Notes: generated by a model not told the origin, from the letters alone. 64,000 nucleotides of DNA from Sphingomonas sp. 28-63-12 (GCA_002281535.1 NCGD01000007.1:1-64000), one strand, 5' to 3'. Counted from the first letter of the stretch, positions 46,667 through 57,058 are shown. Program-made: numbers and translations.

Positions 46667-47118
46667 CCGGCTGGCTCGGCAATGCCTATCTCTGGGTCAA
46701 GGCAGCCCATCTAATCTTCGTTATCTTCTGGATGGCGGGCCTGTTCATGCTGCCGCGTTTCCTGGTCTATCATCAGGAAGCTGTGCCGGGATCGCCGGAA
46801 GCGGCGGTGTGGACCGAAAGGGAGCACAAGCTGCGATCGATCATCCTCACCCCCGCGATGATTATTGTCTGGGTGCTTGGCCTGATGCTCGCGGCACAGC
46901 GCGGGTTGTTCAACGGGGTGTCGGGCCTGGGCTGGCTGCACATTAAGCTGCTGCTCGTGGTTGGCTTGACGGGCTATCATGGCTATATCGCCGGCTACTC
47001 CAAAAAACTTGCAGCGGGAAAAGAGGCGCTTACCGGGCGCCAGCTGCGTCTGCTCAACGAAGTCCCCGGCATTGCTGCTGCCATCATCGTGATCCTGGCG
47101 ATCGTTCAGCCTTTCTGA
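46663..47118 (+). CDS. hemJ: Protoporphyrinogen oxidase HemJ
   Basis: The 151-residue membrane protein has four hydrophobic segments with the conserved His16 region (WVKAAHLIFVIFWMAGLFML) and KLRSIILTPAMII. HemJ converts protoporphyrinogen IX to protoporphyrin IX. The ATG overlaps the hemE stop as ATGA, linking two heme steps. Confidence 0.9.
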   Translation: MTGWLGNAYLWVKAAHLIFVIFWMAGLFMLPRFLVYHQEAVPGSPEAAVWTEREHKLRSIILTPAMIIVWVLGLMLAAQRGLFNGVSGLGWLHIKLLLVVGLTGYHGYIAGYSKKLAAGKEALTGRQLRLLNEVPGIAAAIIVILAIVQPF

Positions 47119-47272
47119 AGCCGGCTTGACTTGAGCCGTCGGCCCGCTTACCTCCGGATCAGTCACCACGCGCGGTTCCGTGCCGTGCGTCGGCTCTTCC
47201 TTCCAGCATCGTCGCGTTTTCGTTTCGCAGACTGACGCTCTCCCCCAAACCGTTACGACCGGAACGATCGCC

Positions 47273-48529
47273 ATGCATCTTGCAGACCTGAAAAAGAAGA
47301 AACCGGCTGAATTGGTCGAAATGGCTGAATCGCTTGGGATCGAGAGTGCATCGACGCTGCGCAAGCAGGATCTGATGTTTGCGATCCTGAAGATTCAGGC
47401 CGAAAATGGCGAGCAGATCATGGGTCTGGGCACGATTGAAGTGCTGCCTGACGGTTTCGGTTTCTTGCGCAGCCCAGAGGCCAATTATCTCGCTGGCCCC
47501 GATGACATCTATATTTCGCCCAACCAGGTGCGCAAATTCGGTTTGCGGACCGGCGACACGGTCGAGGGCGAAATTCGCGGGCCCAAGGATGGGGAACGCT
47601 ATTTTGCGCTGGTGCGACTGACATCGGTGAATTTCGACGATCCCGATGCTGTCCGCCACCGAGTCAATTTCGACAATCTGACGCCACTTTATCCCGATGA
47701 AAAATTGACGCTCGATCCGCAGGATCCGACCGTTAAGGACAAGTCGGCCCGCGTCATCGATATCGTCAGCCCGCAGGGCAAGGGCCAGCGCGCCCTGATC
47801 GTTGCGCCACCACGGGTCGGCAAGACGGTGCTGCTGCAGAACATCGCCAAGGCAATTACCGACAATCATCCCGAAGTGTTCCTGATCGTGCTCCTCATCG
47901 ACGAGCGGCCGGAAGAAGTGACCGACATGCAGCGCAGCGTGAAGGGTGAGGTGATCTCTTCCACCTTTGACGAACCCGCCCAGCGCCATGTCCAAGTCGC
48001 TGAAATGGTTATTGAAAAAGCCAAACGCCTGGTCGAGCATAAAAAGGATGTCGTGATCCTGCTCGATTCGATCACGCGCCTCGGCCGGGCCTACAACACC
48101 GTTGTGCCGTCTTCGGGCAAAGTACTGACGGGTGGTGTGGATGCCAATGCCCTGCAGCGGCCAAAGCGCTTCTTCGGTGCGGCCCGCAATATCGAGGAGG
48201 GCGGCTCGCTCTCGATCATCGCAACGGCATTGATCGATACCGGCAGCCGCATGGACGAAGTGATCTTCGAAGAATTCAAGGGCACCGGCAATTCAGAAAT
48301 CGTGCTCGATCGCAAGGTAGCCGACAAGCGCATCTTCCCGGCGCTCGATGTTGGCAAATCGGGCACCCGTAAGGAGGAATTGCTGGTCGACAAGGGCAAG
48401 CTCTCCAAAATGTGGGTGCTGCGCCGAATCCTCATGCAGATGGGGACGATCGATGCGATGGAGTTCCTGCTCGACAAGATGAAGGACTCCAAGACCAACG
48501 AGGATTTCTTCGACTCGATGAACCAGTAA
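47273..48529 (+). CDS. rho: Transcription termination factor Rho
   Basis: The 418-residue hexameric RNA helicase has the N-terminal [19 protein letters not shown], the RNA-binding [13 protein letters not shown], Walker [12 protein letters not shown] and Walker [12 protein letters not shown]. The 154-nt leader (47119-47272) shows no obvious structure to me; autogenous attenuation is known for rho elsewhere. A longer start 31 codons upstream was rejected. Confidence 0.97.
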   Translation: MHLADLKKKKPAELVEMAESLGIESASTLRKQDLMFAILKIQAENGEQIMGLGTIEVLPDGFGFLRSPEANYLAGPDDIYISPNQVRKFGLRTGDTVEGEIRGPKDGERYFALVRLTSVNFDDPDAVRHRVNFDNLTPLYPDEKLTLDPQDPTVKDKSARVIDIVSPQGKGQRALIVAPPRVGKTVLLQNIAKAITDNHPEVFLIVLLIDERPEEVTDMQRSVKGEVISSTFDEPAQRHVQVAEMVIEKAKRLVEHKKDVVILLDSITRLGRAYNTVVPSSGKVLTGGVDANALQRPKRFFGAARNIEEGGSLSIIATALIDTGSRMDEVIFEEFKGTGNSEIVLDRKVADKRIFPALDVGKSGTRKEELLVDKGKLSKMWVLRRILMQMGTIDAMEFLLDKMKDSKTNEDFFDSMNQ

Positions 48530-48547
48530 GTTACCGCCCAGGGAGAC

Positions 48548-49246
48548 ATGAGCATGCTGGCATTGATGGCCGCCGAACCGATGTCGATGGCCTATCTTTG
48601 GCAGCATATCCTCGCCGATTTCGCCAATATCGGCACCACCTCGGCGCTGATTGCGTTTGGCACTGTGGTGCTGCTCGATATCGCGCTGGCCGGCGATAAT
48701 GCGATCGTGGTCGGGGCGCTCGCCGCCGGGCTGCCGGCCGCACAGCGGAAGCAAGTGATCTTCATCGGCATTATCGCGGCGCTGGTTTTGCGGATCATCT
48801 TTGCGATTGGCGTGCTGTACGGGCTGGAGAGCTTCAAACATTACGGTCTGGTGTTGGGCGGCGGTTTGCTGCTGCTGTGGGTGGCGTGGAAGATGTACCG
48901 TGAGCTGCGGCCGCACACCGGGGCGGCTGAGGACGATCTCGGTGGTATTCACCCGCCTAAAAGCTTCCTGGCGGCGGCCTGGGCGGTCGCGCTGGCCGAT
49001 GTGTCGATGAGCCTGGACAATGTCCTGGCGGTTGCCGGCGCGGCGCGCCAGCACCCCGGCATCATGGTCATCGGGTTGATCCTGTCGGTGGCGCTGATGG
49101 GGATCGCCGCCAACGTCATCGCCAAATATATCGAACGCTATCGCTGGATCGCCTGGTTCGGTCTAATCGTCATCGTCTATGTCGCTGGCCGGATGATCTA
49201 TGAAGGCTGGTTCGATATCCAGCCGATGGTACAGGCGATCATCTAG
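48548..49246 (+). CDS. TerC-family integral membrane protein
   Basis: The 232-residue protein has seven or so helices with two acidic half-motifs: LLDIALAGDNAIVVGALAA and LADVSMSLDNVLAVAGAA. TerC/YjbE proteins export metals such as Mn2+ or act in metal homeostasis. It follows rho by 18 nt and may be co-transcribed. The 3' end overlaps the convergent alkyltransferase gene. Confidence 0.9.
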   Translation: MSMLALMAAEPMSMAYLWQHILADFANIGTTSALIAFGTVVLLDIALAGDNAIVVGALAAGLPAAQRKQVIFIGIIAALVLRIIFAIGVLYGLESFKHYGLVLGGGLLLLWVAWKMYRELRPHTGAAEDDLGGIHPPKSFLAAAWAVALADVSMSLDNVLAVAGAARQHPGIMVIGLILSVALMGIAANVIAKYIERYRWIAWFGLIVIVYVAGRMIYEGWFDIQPMVQAII

Positions 49247-49731
49247 ATAAGGCGCTCGGCATCGACAGCACCATAGCGCTGCTCGTGCGCGAGCAGCCAC
49301 GCCTTGGTGGCTGGGCCTTCACCGCCCGAATAGGCGCCGAGTATGCCGCCAGCGGCAAGAACACGGTGGCAGGGCACGATGATCGGCAACGGATTGCGGG
49401 CACAGGCCTGGCCGATTGCGCGCGGGCTTGAATTAAGGCTGCGGGCAAGCGCACCATAGCTCAGCATATTGCCATAGCTGATCGCCATAATCCCGGCACG
49501 CAGCACGGCGCCGCGCGGGCTGGCGATCGGCACCAGCGGTAGATCGAACAGCTGACGCTCGCCGGCGAACCATTGGTCGATCTGGCGCGATGCTGCCTGC
49601 AACAGCGTTGACGTTCCACGTGAAACGGTCCGATCGCGCTCGATCGTCACAGATTCAAGGGCGTCCCCGGCCGCGACCAGGCGGATGGTGCCGATGGGCG
49701 TTGCGATAATGGTCTGTTCACGCGCATACAT
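49243..49731 (-). CDS. ogt: Methylated-DNA-[protein]-cysteine S-methyltransferase
   Basis: The 162-residue protein has the active site PCHRV with Cys121, and the SYGALARSLNSSPRAIGQA segment and NPLPIIVPCHRVL. It removes O6-alkyl groups from guanine. The segment before it reads GAVLRAGIMAISYGN and lacks the canonical F-x3-VW pattern of the family, so it may be atypical. The start MYAREQT was chosen to avoid antisense overlap with the next gene. Confidence 0.85.
   Translation of the reverse strand: MYAREQTIIATPIGTIRLVAAGDALESVTIERDRTVSRGTSTLLQAASRQIDQWFAGERQLFDLPLVPIASPRGAVLRAGIMAISYGNMLSYGALARSLNSSPRAIGQACARNPLPIIVPCHRVLAAGGILGAYSGGEGPATKAWLLAHEQRYGAVDAERLI
49612..49627. other. parS-like site 1 (inside ogt)
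   Basis: CGTTCCACGTGAAACG has the complete 14-bp parS core GTTYCACGTGRAAC, with both outer bases differing from the TGTTYCACGTGRAACA consensus. It is the first of four such sites in 4.2 kb near parAB and oriC. Confidence 0.7.
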
Positions 49732-49785
49732 GATGATGGGTATGCCGGGCAGCCGGGCAATGCTCAAGTGGAGGTGGACCCCAGC

Positions 49786-50019
49786 ATGAAGATCAATGTC
49801 GAAGTAGAATGTTCGCCTGAGGAAGCGCGCCGGCTGATGGGCCTGCCCGACTTCACCCCGGTCCACGAAAAATATATCGCCACGCTGACCGAATCGATGG
49901 ACGGCCATGTTAAACCCGAAATGCTTGAGGCGGTCATGCGGAGCTGGGCGCCCATGGGTGAGGCCGGCATGAATTTCTGGCGCCAGTTGTTTGACGGGTC
50001 CGTGAAGCCGAAAAGCTGA
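49786..50019 (+). CDS. Small DUF6489-like protein
   Basis: The 77-residue protein MKINVEVECSPEEARRLMGL, then PDFTPVHEKYIATLTESMDG, is recalled as a sphingomonad DUF6489 type. GGAGG upstream sets the start. It lies 4 nt before mnmE. Function unknown. Confidence 0.7.
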   Translation: MKINVEVECSPEEARRLMGLPDFTPVHEKYIATLTESMDGHVKPEMLEAVMRSWAPMGEAGMNFWRQLFDGSVKPKS

Positions 50020-50023
50020 TCGC

Positions 50024-51316
50024 GTGAACGCCAATACCGACACGATTTTCGCGGTGGCGAGCGGGCAGCCGCCGGCGGCGATTGCGATCATGCGGATCAG
50101 TGGCCCCGGGGCAATGACGGCGGCTGCGCGGCTGGCGGGCAAGCTGCCGCCGCCCAGGCAGGCTGGCCTGTGTGCGCTGCATGATCCTGAAACCGGGATG
50201 CTCCTCGACCGCGCCATCGTCCTGACCTTTCCGGGCCCGAACACCGCCACCGGGGAAGATCTGGCCGAACTCCACCTTCATGGTGGCCGGGCCGTGATCG
50301 CAGTAGTTACCGGTGCACTGGCGTGCATGGCTGGCCTCCGCCCGGCTGTCGCCGGTGAATTTACCCGCCGCGCCTTGATGGCGGGGCGGATCGATCTGGC
50401 GGCGGCGGAAGGATTGGGCGACCTGCTCATGGCGGAAACCGAGGGACAGCGCCGCGCGGCAATGGCCGCAGTCGATGGGATTGTCAGTCGCGCGGTTGGT
50501 GGTTGGGGTAGCCGACTCGTCGGTATTGCCGCCCATGTCGAGGCGATGCTCGATTTTTCTGACGAGGATGATGTTGAGGAAATGCCAATCGACGCCGTCC
50601 AATCGGCAGTGGCGGGGTTGGCGGGCGATATTGCGCAAGTCTTGGCCGCGCCGCCGGTCGAACGGCTGCGCGACGGGGTGCGCCTCGTGCTCGCTGGCCC
50701 GCCCAACAGCGGCAAATCGACATTGCTCAATGCGCTGGTCGATCGCGATGCAGCGATCGTGTCGCCGATCGCCGGCACCACCCGTGATCGGATCGAGGCG
50801 CCGATCATTCGGGACGGGATCGCCTATTTGGTAACCGATACGGCCGGGCTGGCCGTTACGACGACTGATCCAATTGAGGCGATCGGCATCGATCGCGCCC
50901 GGCAAGCAATGGCAGCAGCTGATATCCTGCTCTGGCTGGGCGACGATCCTCCCCCGGGCGGGCAACCGGCGCTGTGGCTTTGGCCTCGGGCGGATGACAG
51001 GGGCTCGATGCCGCCGAGCGACCGGTTGGCGGTTTCAGCGCTTCGCGGTGCGGGGATGGCAGTTTTATGGACAGAAATCGCCAATGCGGCAATGGCCTTG
51101 CTGCCACGCGACGATCAGCTGGCGCTCAACCAGCGGCAACGGCTGCTTTGCCAGACGTGCCAGGCCGCATTGGTGGCGATTGCCGGGGAACAGGATCTGC
51201 TGATCATCGCCGAACAGCTCAGGCTGGCGCGGCAGGCGCTCGATCGGGTCACCGGCACGACCGATGTCGAGGCGATGCTTGACGCGCTTTTCGGCCAGTT
51301 TTGCATCGGCAAGTAA
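50024..51316 (+). CDS. mnmE: tRNA modification GTPase MnmE
   Basis: The 430-residue protein has an N-terminal folate-binding domain, a G domain with GPPNSGKSTLLNAL and DTAG, and the C-terminal FCIGK with the catalytic Cys. With MnmG it installs cmnm5 at wobble uridines. It starts with GTG. Confidence 0.95.
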   Translation: MNANTDTIFAVASGQPPAAIAIMRISGPGAMTAAARLAGKLPPPRQAGLCALHDPETGMLLDRAIVLTFPGPNTATGEDLAELHLHGGRAVIAVVTGALACMAGLRPAVAGEFTRRALMAGRIDLAAAEGLGDLLMAETEGQRRAAMAAVDGIVSRAVGGWGSRLVGIAAHVEAMLDFSDEDDVEEMPIDAVQSAVAGLAGDIAQVLAAPPVERLRDGVRLVLAGPPNSGKSTLLNALVDRDAAIVSPIAGTTRDRIEAPIIRDGIAYLVTDTAGLAVTTTDPIEAIGIDRARQAMAAADILLWLGDDPPPGGQPALWLWPRADDRGSMPPSDRLAVSALRGAGMAVLWTEIANAAMALLPRDDQLALNQRQRLLCQTCQAALVAIAGEQDLLIIAEQLRLARQALDRVTGTTDVEAMLDALFGQFCIGK

Positions 51317-51332
51317 TGTTTCACGTGGAACG
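51317..51332. other. parS-like site 2 (mnmE-mnmG gap)
   Basis: TGTTTCACGTGGAACG matches the parS consensus at 15 of 16 positions. It overlaps nothing coding and begins right after the mnmE stop. Confidence 0.75.
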
Positions 51333-51372
51333 CTTTTGACTTAGCGGCGCGCACGACCTAGCGACCACAGCC

Positions 51373-53211
51373 ATGGACTATGAAGTCATCGTGGTAGGCG
51401 GCGGTCATGCCGGTACCGAAGCGGCGGCGGCGGCAGCGCGGCGCGGCGCACGCACCGCGTTGATCAGCTTTGATCCGGCGCGCATTGGGGCGATGTCCTG
51501 CAATCCCGCGATTGGCGGGCTCGGCAAGGGCCATCTCGTCCGTGAAGTCGATGCCTTTGACGGGCTGATCGCGCGTGCGACCGATGCGGCGGGCATTCAT
51601 TATCGCATGCTCAATCGCAGCAAAGGCACGGCAGTGCAGGGGCCGCGCGTCCAGGCCGATCGCCGCCTTTATGCCGATGCGATCCAGCAGATGCTCAGCA
51701 TGCAGCCGGGATTGACCATCATCGCGGGAGAGGCAGCCGGGCTGATCGTCGATCAGCACCAGCTCGGCGGGGTATTGCTAGCCGATGGGCGTCGACTATC
51801 AGCGCGCGCGGTGGTGCTGGCGACGGGGACATTCCTGGGCGGCCGGCTTTTTTGTGGCGACACACGCGACGCTGGCGGCCGCTGGGGGGAGCGTGCGGCA
51901 ACGGCGCTCGGCGAACAGTTACGCGCGCTCGCGCTGCCGATGGCGCGGCTCAAGACGGGAACGCCGCCGAGGCTCGATGGCCGAACGATCGATTGGGGCC
52001 AGCTCGCCGAGCAGCATTCGGACGCTGATCAATGGACGATGTCGCCGATCAGCACTGCGCGCGCCTTGCCGCAGCTGTTTTGTGCGATTACTCGGACCAA
52101 CGCTAGGACCCATGCGATTATCCGCGGCGGACTGGATCGTTCGCCGCTGTTCAGTGGTGCGATCGGCGCCGCCGGGCCGCGATACTGTCCGTCGATCGAG
52201 GACAAGGTTCACCGCTTCGGCGATCGTGATGGCCATCAGATCTTCCTCGAGCCAGAGGGGGTCGACGATCATCTCGTCTATCCCAACGGCATTTCTACCT
52301 CGCTGCCGGCGGATGTGCAGGCGGCGATGATCCGCTCGATCGAGGGGCTGGAGCGTGCTGTGATCGTGACGCCGGGCTATGCCGTCGAATATGATCATAT
52401 CGATCCCCGTGCGCTTGATACCTCGCTTGAACTGCGGGCGCTCCCGGGCCTGTTTTGCTGTGGGCAGATCAACGGCACGACGGGCTATGAGGAGGCAGCC
52501 GGCCAGGGGCTGCTGGCGGGCCTCAACGCCGCTGGCAGATCATTGGAGCTGGCGCCCGTCATTCTCGATCGGGCGAGCAGCTATCTTGGCGTCATGATCG
52601 ATGATCTGGTGCTTCATGGCGTCACGGAACCCTATCGGATGCTCACGGCCCGTGCCGAATATCGGCTGCGCCTGCGCGCCGATAATGCCGAGTCTCGCCT
52701 TGGTACCGCCGCGCTGGTAGCCGGGTGCCTGGGACTGGAACGCCAAACCCGCCTGGCGGCACGGACCGCCGAGCGGGCGGTGATTGAGCGCGCCTTGGAA
52801 GCGTCACGGCCAAGCAAGGCGCTGGCCGATCTGGGTGCCCCAATTGTCGATGACGGCGGCGTGCGCTCGGCCTTTGAATGGCTGCGCTTCCCGGGCGTAT
52901 CGCTGGCCCATGTCGCCCCGGACGTGGTAACGCGCCATGATCCAGCTTTGCTTGCCGAGATCGCCGAGAATGCGCGCTACGCCCCCTATCTCAACCGCCA
53001 GGAGAGCGAAATCACCCAATTGAGGCGCGAAGAATCCCTGCCGTTGCCCGCCGATCTCAACTTTGCCGCCATCCCGGGCCTGTCGACCGAGATGATCGAG
53101 CGGCTGACCACGGCGGCACCCGGGTCGCTTGCCGCCGCCGGGCGCATTCGGGGGATCACCCCGGCCGCCTTGTCGGCCATCCTTCTCCATGCCCGGCGCC
53201 TGGCGGCATGA
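51373..53211 (+). CDS. mnmG: tRNA uridine-5-carboxymethylaminomethyl synthase MnmG
   Basis: The 612-residue FAD protein has [17 protein letters not shown] at the start and the C-terminal helical domain. It pairs with MnmE, as the gene order suggests. It overlaps the rsmG start as ATGA. Confidence 0.96.
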   Translation: MDYEVIVVGGGHAGTEAAAAAARRGARTALISFDPARIGAMSCNPAIGGLGKGHLVREVDAFDGLIARATDAAGIHYRMLNRSKGTAVQGPRVQADRRLYADAIQQMLSMQPGLTIIAGEAAGLIVDQHQLGGVLLADGRRLSARAVVLATGTFLGGRLFCGDTRDAGGRWGERAATALGEQLRALALPMARLKTGTPPRLDGRTIDWGQLAEQHSDADQWTMSPISTARALPQLFCAITRTNARTHAIIRGGLDRSPLFSGAIGAAGPRYCPSIEDKVHRFGDRDGHQIFLEPEGVDDHLVYPNGISTSLPADVQAAMIRSIEGLERAVIVTPGYAVEYDHIDPRALDTSLELRALPGLFCCGQINGTTGYEEAAGQGLLAGLNAAGRSLELAPVILDRASSYLGVMIDDLVLHGVTEPYRMLTARAEYRLRLRADNAESRLGTAALVAGCLGLERQTRLAARTAERAVIERALEASRPSKALADLGAPIVDDGGVRSAFEWLRFPGVSLAHVAPDVVTRHDPALLAEIAENARYAPYLNRQESEITQLRREESLPLPADLNFAAIPGLSTEMIERLTTAAPGSLAAAGRIRGITPAALSAILLHARRLAA

Positions 53212-53822
53212 CCGAAGACGAAGCGCGGCGTTGGATTAACGCCTGTTTCGATGTTTCACGTGAAACATTGCTCGTGGAGCTCACAGCGCTCATTGTCGCT
53301 GAGGCAGCGAATCAGAATCTGGTATCGGCATCGAGCCTGGAGTCGCTCTGGACCCGCCATATTGTCGATTCGGCCCAGCTGATTCCGTTGGCAGCGCGGC
53401 ATCCTGGAAGTTGGATCGATATCGGCAGCGGGGCGGGTTTTCCCGGGCTGGTCGTGGCGATTCTCACGGATCGACCGGTCACCTTGATCGAACCGCGCCG
53501 GAAGCGCGCGCAATTTCTCGAACGTGCCGTCGCCGTGCTGCAATTGGGAGCGCGCGTGACGGTGGTGGCTGCCCGTGCCGAGCAATATCAGGCGAAAGCC
53601 GCGGTTATTTCCGCACGGGCGGTGTCTGCCGTACCGGAATTGCTGACCTCGGCGGCGCATTTGTCCACAACAAAGTCGCTGTGGCTGTTGCCAAAAGGGC
53701 CTCGGGCGTTGGAAGAGGTGGAAGCTGCCCGCCGGACGTGGCATGGATCGTTCCACGTGGAACAGAGCATAACTGAAGCAAGCTCGCTGATCATCACTGC
53801 AAAGGGTGTTGCCCGACGATGA
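53208..53822 (+). CDS. rsmG: 16S rRNA (guanine527-N7)-methyltransferase
   Basis: The 204-residue SAM methyltransferase has [17 protein letters not shown] as motif I and [13 protein letters not shown]. It modifies G527 of 16S rRNA. Two parS-like sites lie inside it, at codons about 15-20 and 181-186. Confidence 0.95.
   Translation: MTEDEARRWINACFDVSRETLLVELTALIVAEAANQNLVSASSLESLWTRHIVDSAQLIPLAARHPGSWIDIGSGAGFPGLVVAILTDRPVTLIEPRRKRAQFLERAVAVLQLGARVTVVAARAEQYQAKAAVISARAVSAVPELLTSAAHLSTTKSLWLLPKGPRALEEVEAARRTWHGSFHVEQSITEASSLIITAKGVARR
53252..53267. other. parS site 3 (inside rsmG), perfect
   Basis: TGTTTCACGTGAAACA is a perfect 16-bp palindrome and a perfect parS. It is translated as part of the rsmG N-terminal region (DVSRETL). 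Confidence 0.85.
53749..53764. other. parS-like site 4 (inside rsmG 3' end)
   Basis: CGTTCCACGTGGAACA matches parS at 15 of 16 positions. It is translated as SFHVEQ, in a different frame register from site 3. Confidence 0.8.
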
Positions 53823-54610
53823 AATGCATTGCGATAGCGAATCAGAAGGGCGGCGTCGGCAAGACGACAACCGCGATCAATTTGGGCACAGCGCTGGCCG
53901 CGACGGGTATGCGCGTGCTGCTTATCGATCTCGATCCGCAGGGAAATTGTTCAACCGGGCTCGGTATCAACCGTGCCGATCGCGACCGCTCCTCCTATGA
54001 CTTGCTGATTGGCGAGGCCGCGCTCGAAGACAGCTATATCCCGACCAAGGTGCCCAATCTCGATATCGTCCCGGCCACGGTCGATCTGTCGGGCGCCGAA
54101 ATCGAGCTGGTGGAGTTTGACGAGCGCACCCACCGGCTCGACAAGGTGTTTTCGCGCGCCAGTGATCGCTGGGACGTGGTGCTGATCGATTGCCCGCCGT
54201 CGCTGGGGCTGCTGACGATGAATGCGATGGTTGCGGCAGATTCGCTGCTGGTCCCGTTGCAATGCGAATTTTTCGCGCTGGAAGGGCTCAGCCAGCTGCT
54301 CAATACCGTGGAGCGGATCCGCACCCGGTTCAATCCCGGCCTGTCGATCCTCGGGGTGGCATTGACCATGTATGATCGTCGCAACCGGCTGACCGAACAG
54401 GTCTCCGAGGATGTCCGTGCGGTGCTGGGCAAGGTGGTGTTCGATACGGTGATTCCGCGCAATGTCCGCCTGTCCGAAGCACCCAGCCACGGCCTGCCCG
54501 CGTTGATCTATGATCATCGTTGCTCGGGGTCGGAGGCCTATATCGCGCTCGCGCGCGAACTGATCGCCCGTTTGCCCAAGACCGCCCCGAGAGACGTGAT
54601 CGCCGCATGA
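53819..54610 (+). CDS. parA: Chromosome partitioning ATPase ParA
   Basis: The 263-residue ATPase has the deviant Walker A KGGVGKTTTAINLG, IDLDPQGN and IDCPPSLG. It positions origins using ParB-parS. It overlaps rsmG (ATGA) and parB (ATGA). Confidence 0.96.
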   Translation: MKCIAIANQKGGVGKTTTAINLGTALAATGMRVLLIDLDPQGNCSTGLGINRADRDRSSYDLLIGEAALEDSYIPTKVPNLDIVPATVDLSGAEIELVEFDERTHRLDKVFSRASDRWDVVLIDCPPSLGLLTMNAMVAADSLLVPLQCEFFALEGLSQLLNTVERIRTRFNPGLSILGVALTMYDRRNRLTEQVSEDVRAVLGKVVFDTVIPRNVRLSEAPSHGLPALIYDHRCSGSEAYIALARELIARLPKTAPRDVIAA

Positions 54611-55518
54611 CCCAGGAAACAGCGCCCACCACCGCCGCCACGATCCGCAAGGCCCGGCCCGGCCTTGGCCGCGGGCTGAGCGCGTTGATGGGCGATATCC
54701 AGCGCGAGGAGCCCGTCGCTCCCGGCGCGGTAACCACCCCCGGCCTGCGGATGCTGCCGGTTGGTTCGCTCACCCCGCATCCCGGCCAGCCACGCCGGCG
54801 GTTTGACGAAGCAGCGCTCGATGAACTCGCCGCATCGATTGCCGCGCGCGGCATGATCCAGCCGATCGTGGTGCGTCCCTTGGGCAAGGGGTTCCAGATC
54901 GTTGCTGGCGAGCGCCGCTGGCGGGCTGCCCAGCGGGCGAGGCTCCATGAAGTACCTGTTATTATTCGTGATTTCGATGATGCTGAAACGCTCGAGGTCG
55001 CGCTTGTCGAGAATATCCAGCGCCAGGATCTCAACGCCATCGAAGAGGCTGAGGCCTATGCCCGGCTGGTCGGCGATTACGGCCATACCCAGGAAGCGCT
55101 TGCCAAGATCGTCCATAAATCACGCAGCCATGTCGCCAATCTGATGCGCCTGCTCGAACTGCCGGCGCCGGTTCAGGCGCTGGTGGTCGATGGTCAGCTT
55201 AGCATGGGCCATGCCCGGGCGATGATCGGTGCTGCCAATGTCGAGGCGCTTGCCCGCGATGTGATTGCCAAGCAATTATCGGTGCGCGAGACCGAGAAAT
55301 TGGCCCGTGCGGCTAAGCCGGCCAATGGGCGCGGCGATCGCACGGCCGGGCAGGGGCCCGATCATGACATCGCCGCGCTCGAACATCAGCTGGGCGATTT
55401 GCTTGGCCTGTCGGTCCGGATCGCGTTCAGCGCTAAGGGGGGCACCCTGACCCTGGGCTATTCGACGCTTGATCAGCTCGACATGATCTGCCAGCGGCTG
55501 AGCGGCGACAAGCTTTAG
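54607..55518 (+). CDS. parB: Chromosome partitioning protein ParB
   Basis: The 303-residue CTPase clamp has the GERRWRAAQRA motif in the N-terminal CTP-binding domain, the HTH (TQEALAKIVHKSRSHVANLM) that reads parS and a C-terminal dimerisation tail. Its sites lie upstream in rsmG, mnmG gap and ogt. It converges on holA with a 4-nt overlap. Confidence 0.96.
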   Translation: MTQETAPTTAATIRKARPGLGRGLSALMGDIQREEPVAPGAVTTPGLRMLPVGSLTPHPGQPRRRFDEAALDELAASIAARGMIQPIVVRPLGKGFQIVAGERRWRAAQRARLHEVPVIIRDFDDAETLEVALVENIQRQDLNAIEEAEAYARLVGDYGHTQEALAKIVHKSRSHVANLMRLLELPAPVQALVVDGQLSMGHARAMIGAANVEALARDVIAKQLSVRETEKLARAAKPANGRGDRTAGQGPDHDIAALEHQLGDLLGLSVRIAFSAKGGTLTLGYSTLDQLDMICQRLSGDKL

Positions 55519-56534
55519 CGCGGCGATCTGCCGGCACGGGCGACCGCGAGGCACGCTGCCTCGGCCAAAACTTGCCCTGCCGTTGCCGATGACATGATCG
55601 CTCGTTCGGCCTGGCGCAGATGGTCAATCGCCCCGCTCAGCTTTTTCGGCGTCCAGTGGCGCAGCGCGCGCCCGGTCGCTGCCTTTTCCTTGAAGAATAC
55701 CCGGGGGCCCTCGATCACGCTGGCGATCGCCGCGCCGGCGGCAACCTCGGCCTGGAGTTCGGCCAGCGTCATCAGCCGACGCACAAGGCCGCGCATCAGC
55801 GGGATCGGTGACACACCGGCTTCGTTGAGTCGCGCCAGTTCGCCCCCCAGCCGCGCGGCATCACCGGCAATTGCTGCATCGATGGCCTGCGCCATTTCCG
55901 CTTCGCCCAGATCCGCCCCAATCGCATCAATGGCACTGTCATCAAGCGTGGTCGGCCGCTCGGGGGCGGCGTCGAGATAGAGCGCGATCTTCTCGATCTC
56001 GCGCGTTAGCACTGCGCGATCGCCGCCGCTCGCGGCAAACAGCCGGCCAGCAGTGCCGCCGCTGGTGCGCAGGCCATGTTCGCCGGCAATGGCGGCGGCA
56101 AGTCGATCGGCATCCGCCGCCTCGGGCGGATAACAGGCAAAGCTCATCGCATTGCCGGCGGCCAGCGTGAGTTTGACGACTTTGCCGGAGGATTTGAGCG
56201 TCGGCGCGATCGCGACCACCGGATTGCCCGCCTGTTCGGCAGCCAGCAGGATCGTGATGGCGTCATGGCTCTCCTCGCCAAGCGCCGTCACCCGGATATG
56301 CCGGGCGCCGCCGAACAGCGACAGGGAGGCCGCCTCGGCAGCCAGCCGGCCGGGATCGCCTTTGAGCATTGCCCCGTCGAGATCGATTCGCTCGGCATCA
56401 GGGCCCATTGCGCGCGCCAGCCGCAGCGCAAGATCGCGCGCGCCGGATTCATCGGGGCCATGCAACAGGTAAAAGCGGATCGCCGGATTGGCGCTGTCGA
56501 GCGCCTGACGAAGCTGATTCGCGCTGGCCTTCAC
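55515..56534 (-). CDS. holA: DNA polymerase III delta subunit
   Basis: The 339-residue clamp-loader subunit has FYLLHGPDESGARDLALRL near its N-terminus. It opens the sliding clamp. It overlaps lptE as ATGA. Confidence 0.92.
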   Translation of the reverse strand: MKASANQLRQALDSANPAIRFYLLHGPDESGARDLALRLARAMGPDAERIDLDGAMLKGDPGRLAAEAASLSLFGGARHIRVTALGEESHDAITILLAAEQAGNPVVAIAPTLKSSGKVVKLTLAAGNAMSFACYPPEAADADRLAAAIAGEHGLRTSGGTAGRLFAASGGDRAVLTREIEKIALYLDAAPERPTTLDDSAIDAIGADLGEAEMAQAIDAAIAGDAARLGGELARLNEAGVSPIPLMRGLVRRLMTLAELQAEVAAGAAIASVIEGPRVFFKEKAATGRALRHWTPKKLSGAIDHLRQAERAIMSSATAGQVLAEAACLAVARAGRSPR

Positions 56535-57058
56535 GATCCGGGCGGGCTCGTCCGTTCGGCATAAAGCGCCATGCGGGCGATGATCTGATCGGCGACGATG
56601 GCCGAAAGCCGCTCGAGCGCGGTGTCCTCGGCGGCAATCGTTGCATATTCCGATCCGACGACATCGACGCCGGCATCGGAGCCCGCGGTCGCATCGAGCA
56701 GCACGGCGCCATTGGCCAGATCGATCAGTTGATAGCGGGCGCGCAAGGTGCGGCGCTCACGCGTGATCGTATCGTCACTGCGCACACCAAGCCCGATGAT
56801 CTTGTCGTCGAGCTTGATTTCAAGCCGATAGAGCGGCGTATTGCCCCGGGTGTTGGCGAGCCGATCCTTGATCGCATTGCCGACCAGATACCCCGCCTTG
56901 CCCTCGATCGGCGCGACCTCGACTTGGGCCAGGGCCATCGCGACACGGCCGCTGCCACCGCCGGCATAGAGCGGATGCAGGCCGCAGCCGGCCAGCGGCA
57001 CTGCCAGCAGGGCAAGCATCGGGGCGAGCAGCAGGGCCGGGGAGCGCACGCGGTTCAT
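56531..57058 (-). CDS. lptE: LPS-assembly lipoprotein LptE
   Basis: The 175-residue lipoprotein has the lipobox LLAVPLAGC and then GLHPLYAGG. It plugs LptD in the outer membrane. It overlaps leuS as ATGA; the leuS-lptE-holA order is a widespread proteobacterial one. Confidence 0.92.
   Translation of the reverse strand: MNRVRSPALLLAPMLALLAVPLAGCGLHPLYAGGGSGRVAMALAQVEVAPIEGKAGYLVGNAIKDRLANTRGNTPLYRLEIKLDDKIIGLGVRSDDTITRERRTLRARYQLIDLANGAVLLDATAGSDAGVDVVGSEYATIAAEDTALERLSAIVADQIIARMALYAERTSPPGS

Noticed and set aside
49732-50250. Upstream extension of the alkyltransferase frame
   Set aside because: Antisense to the DUF6489-like and mnmE genes; the family begins at MYAREQT.
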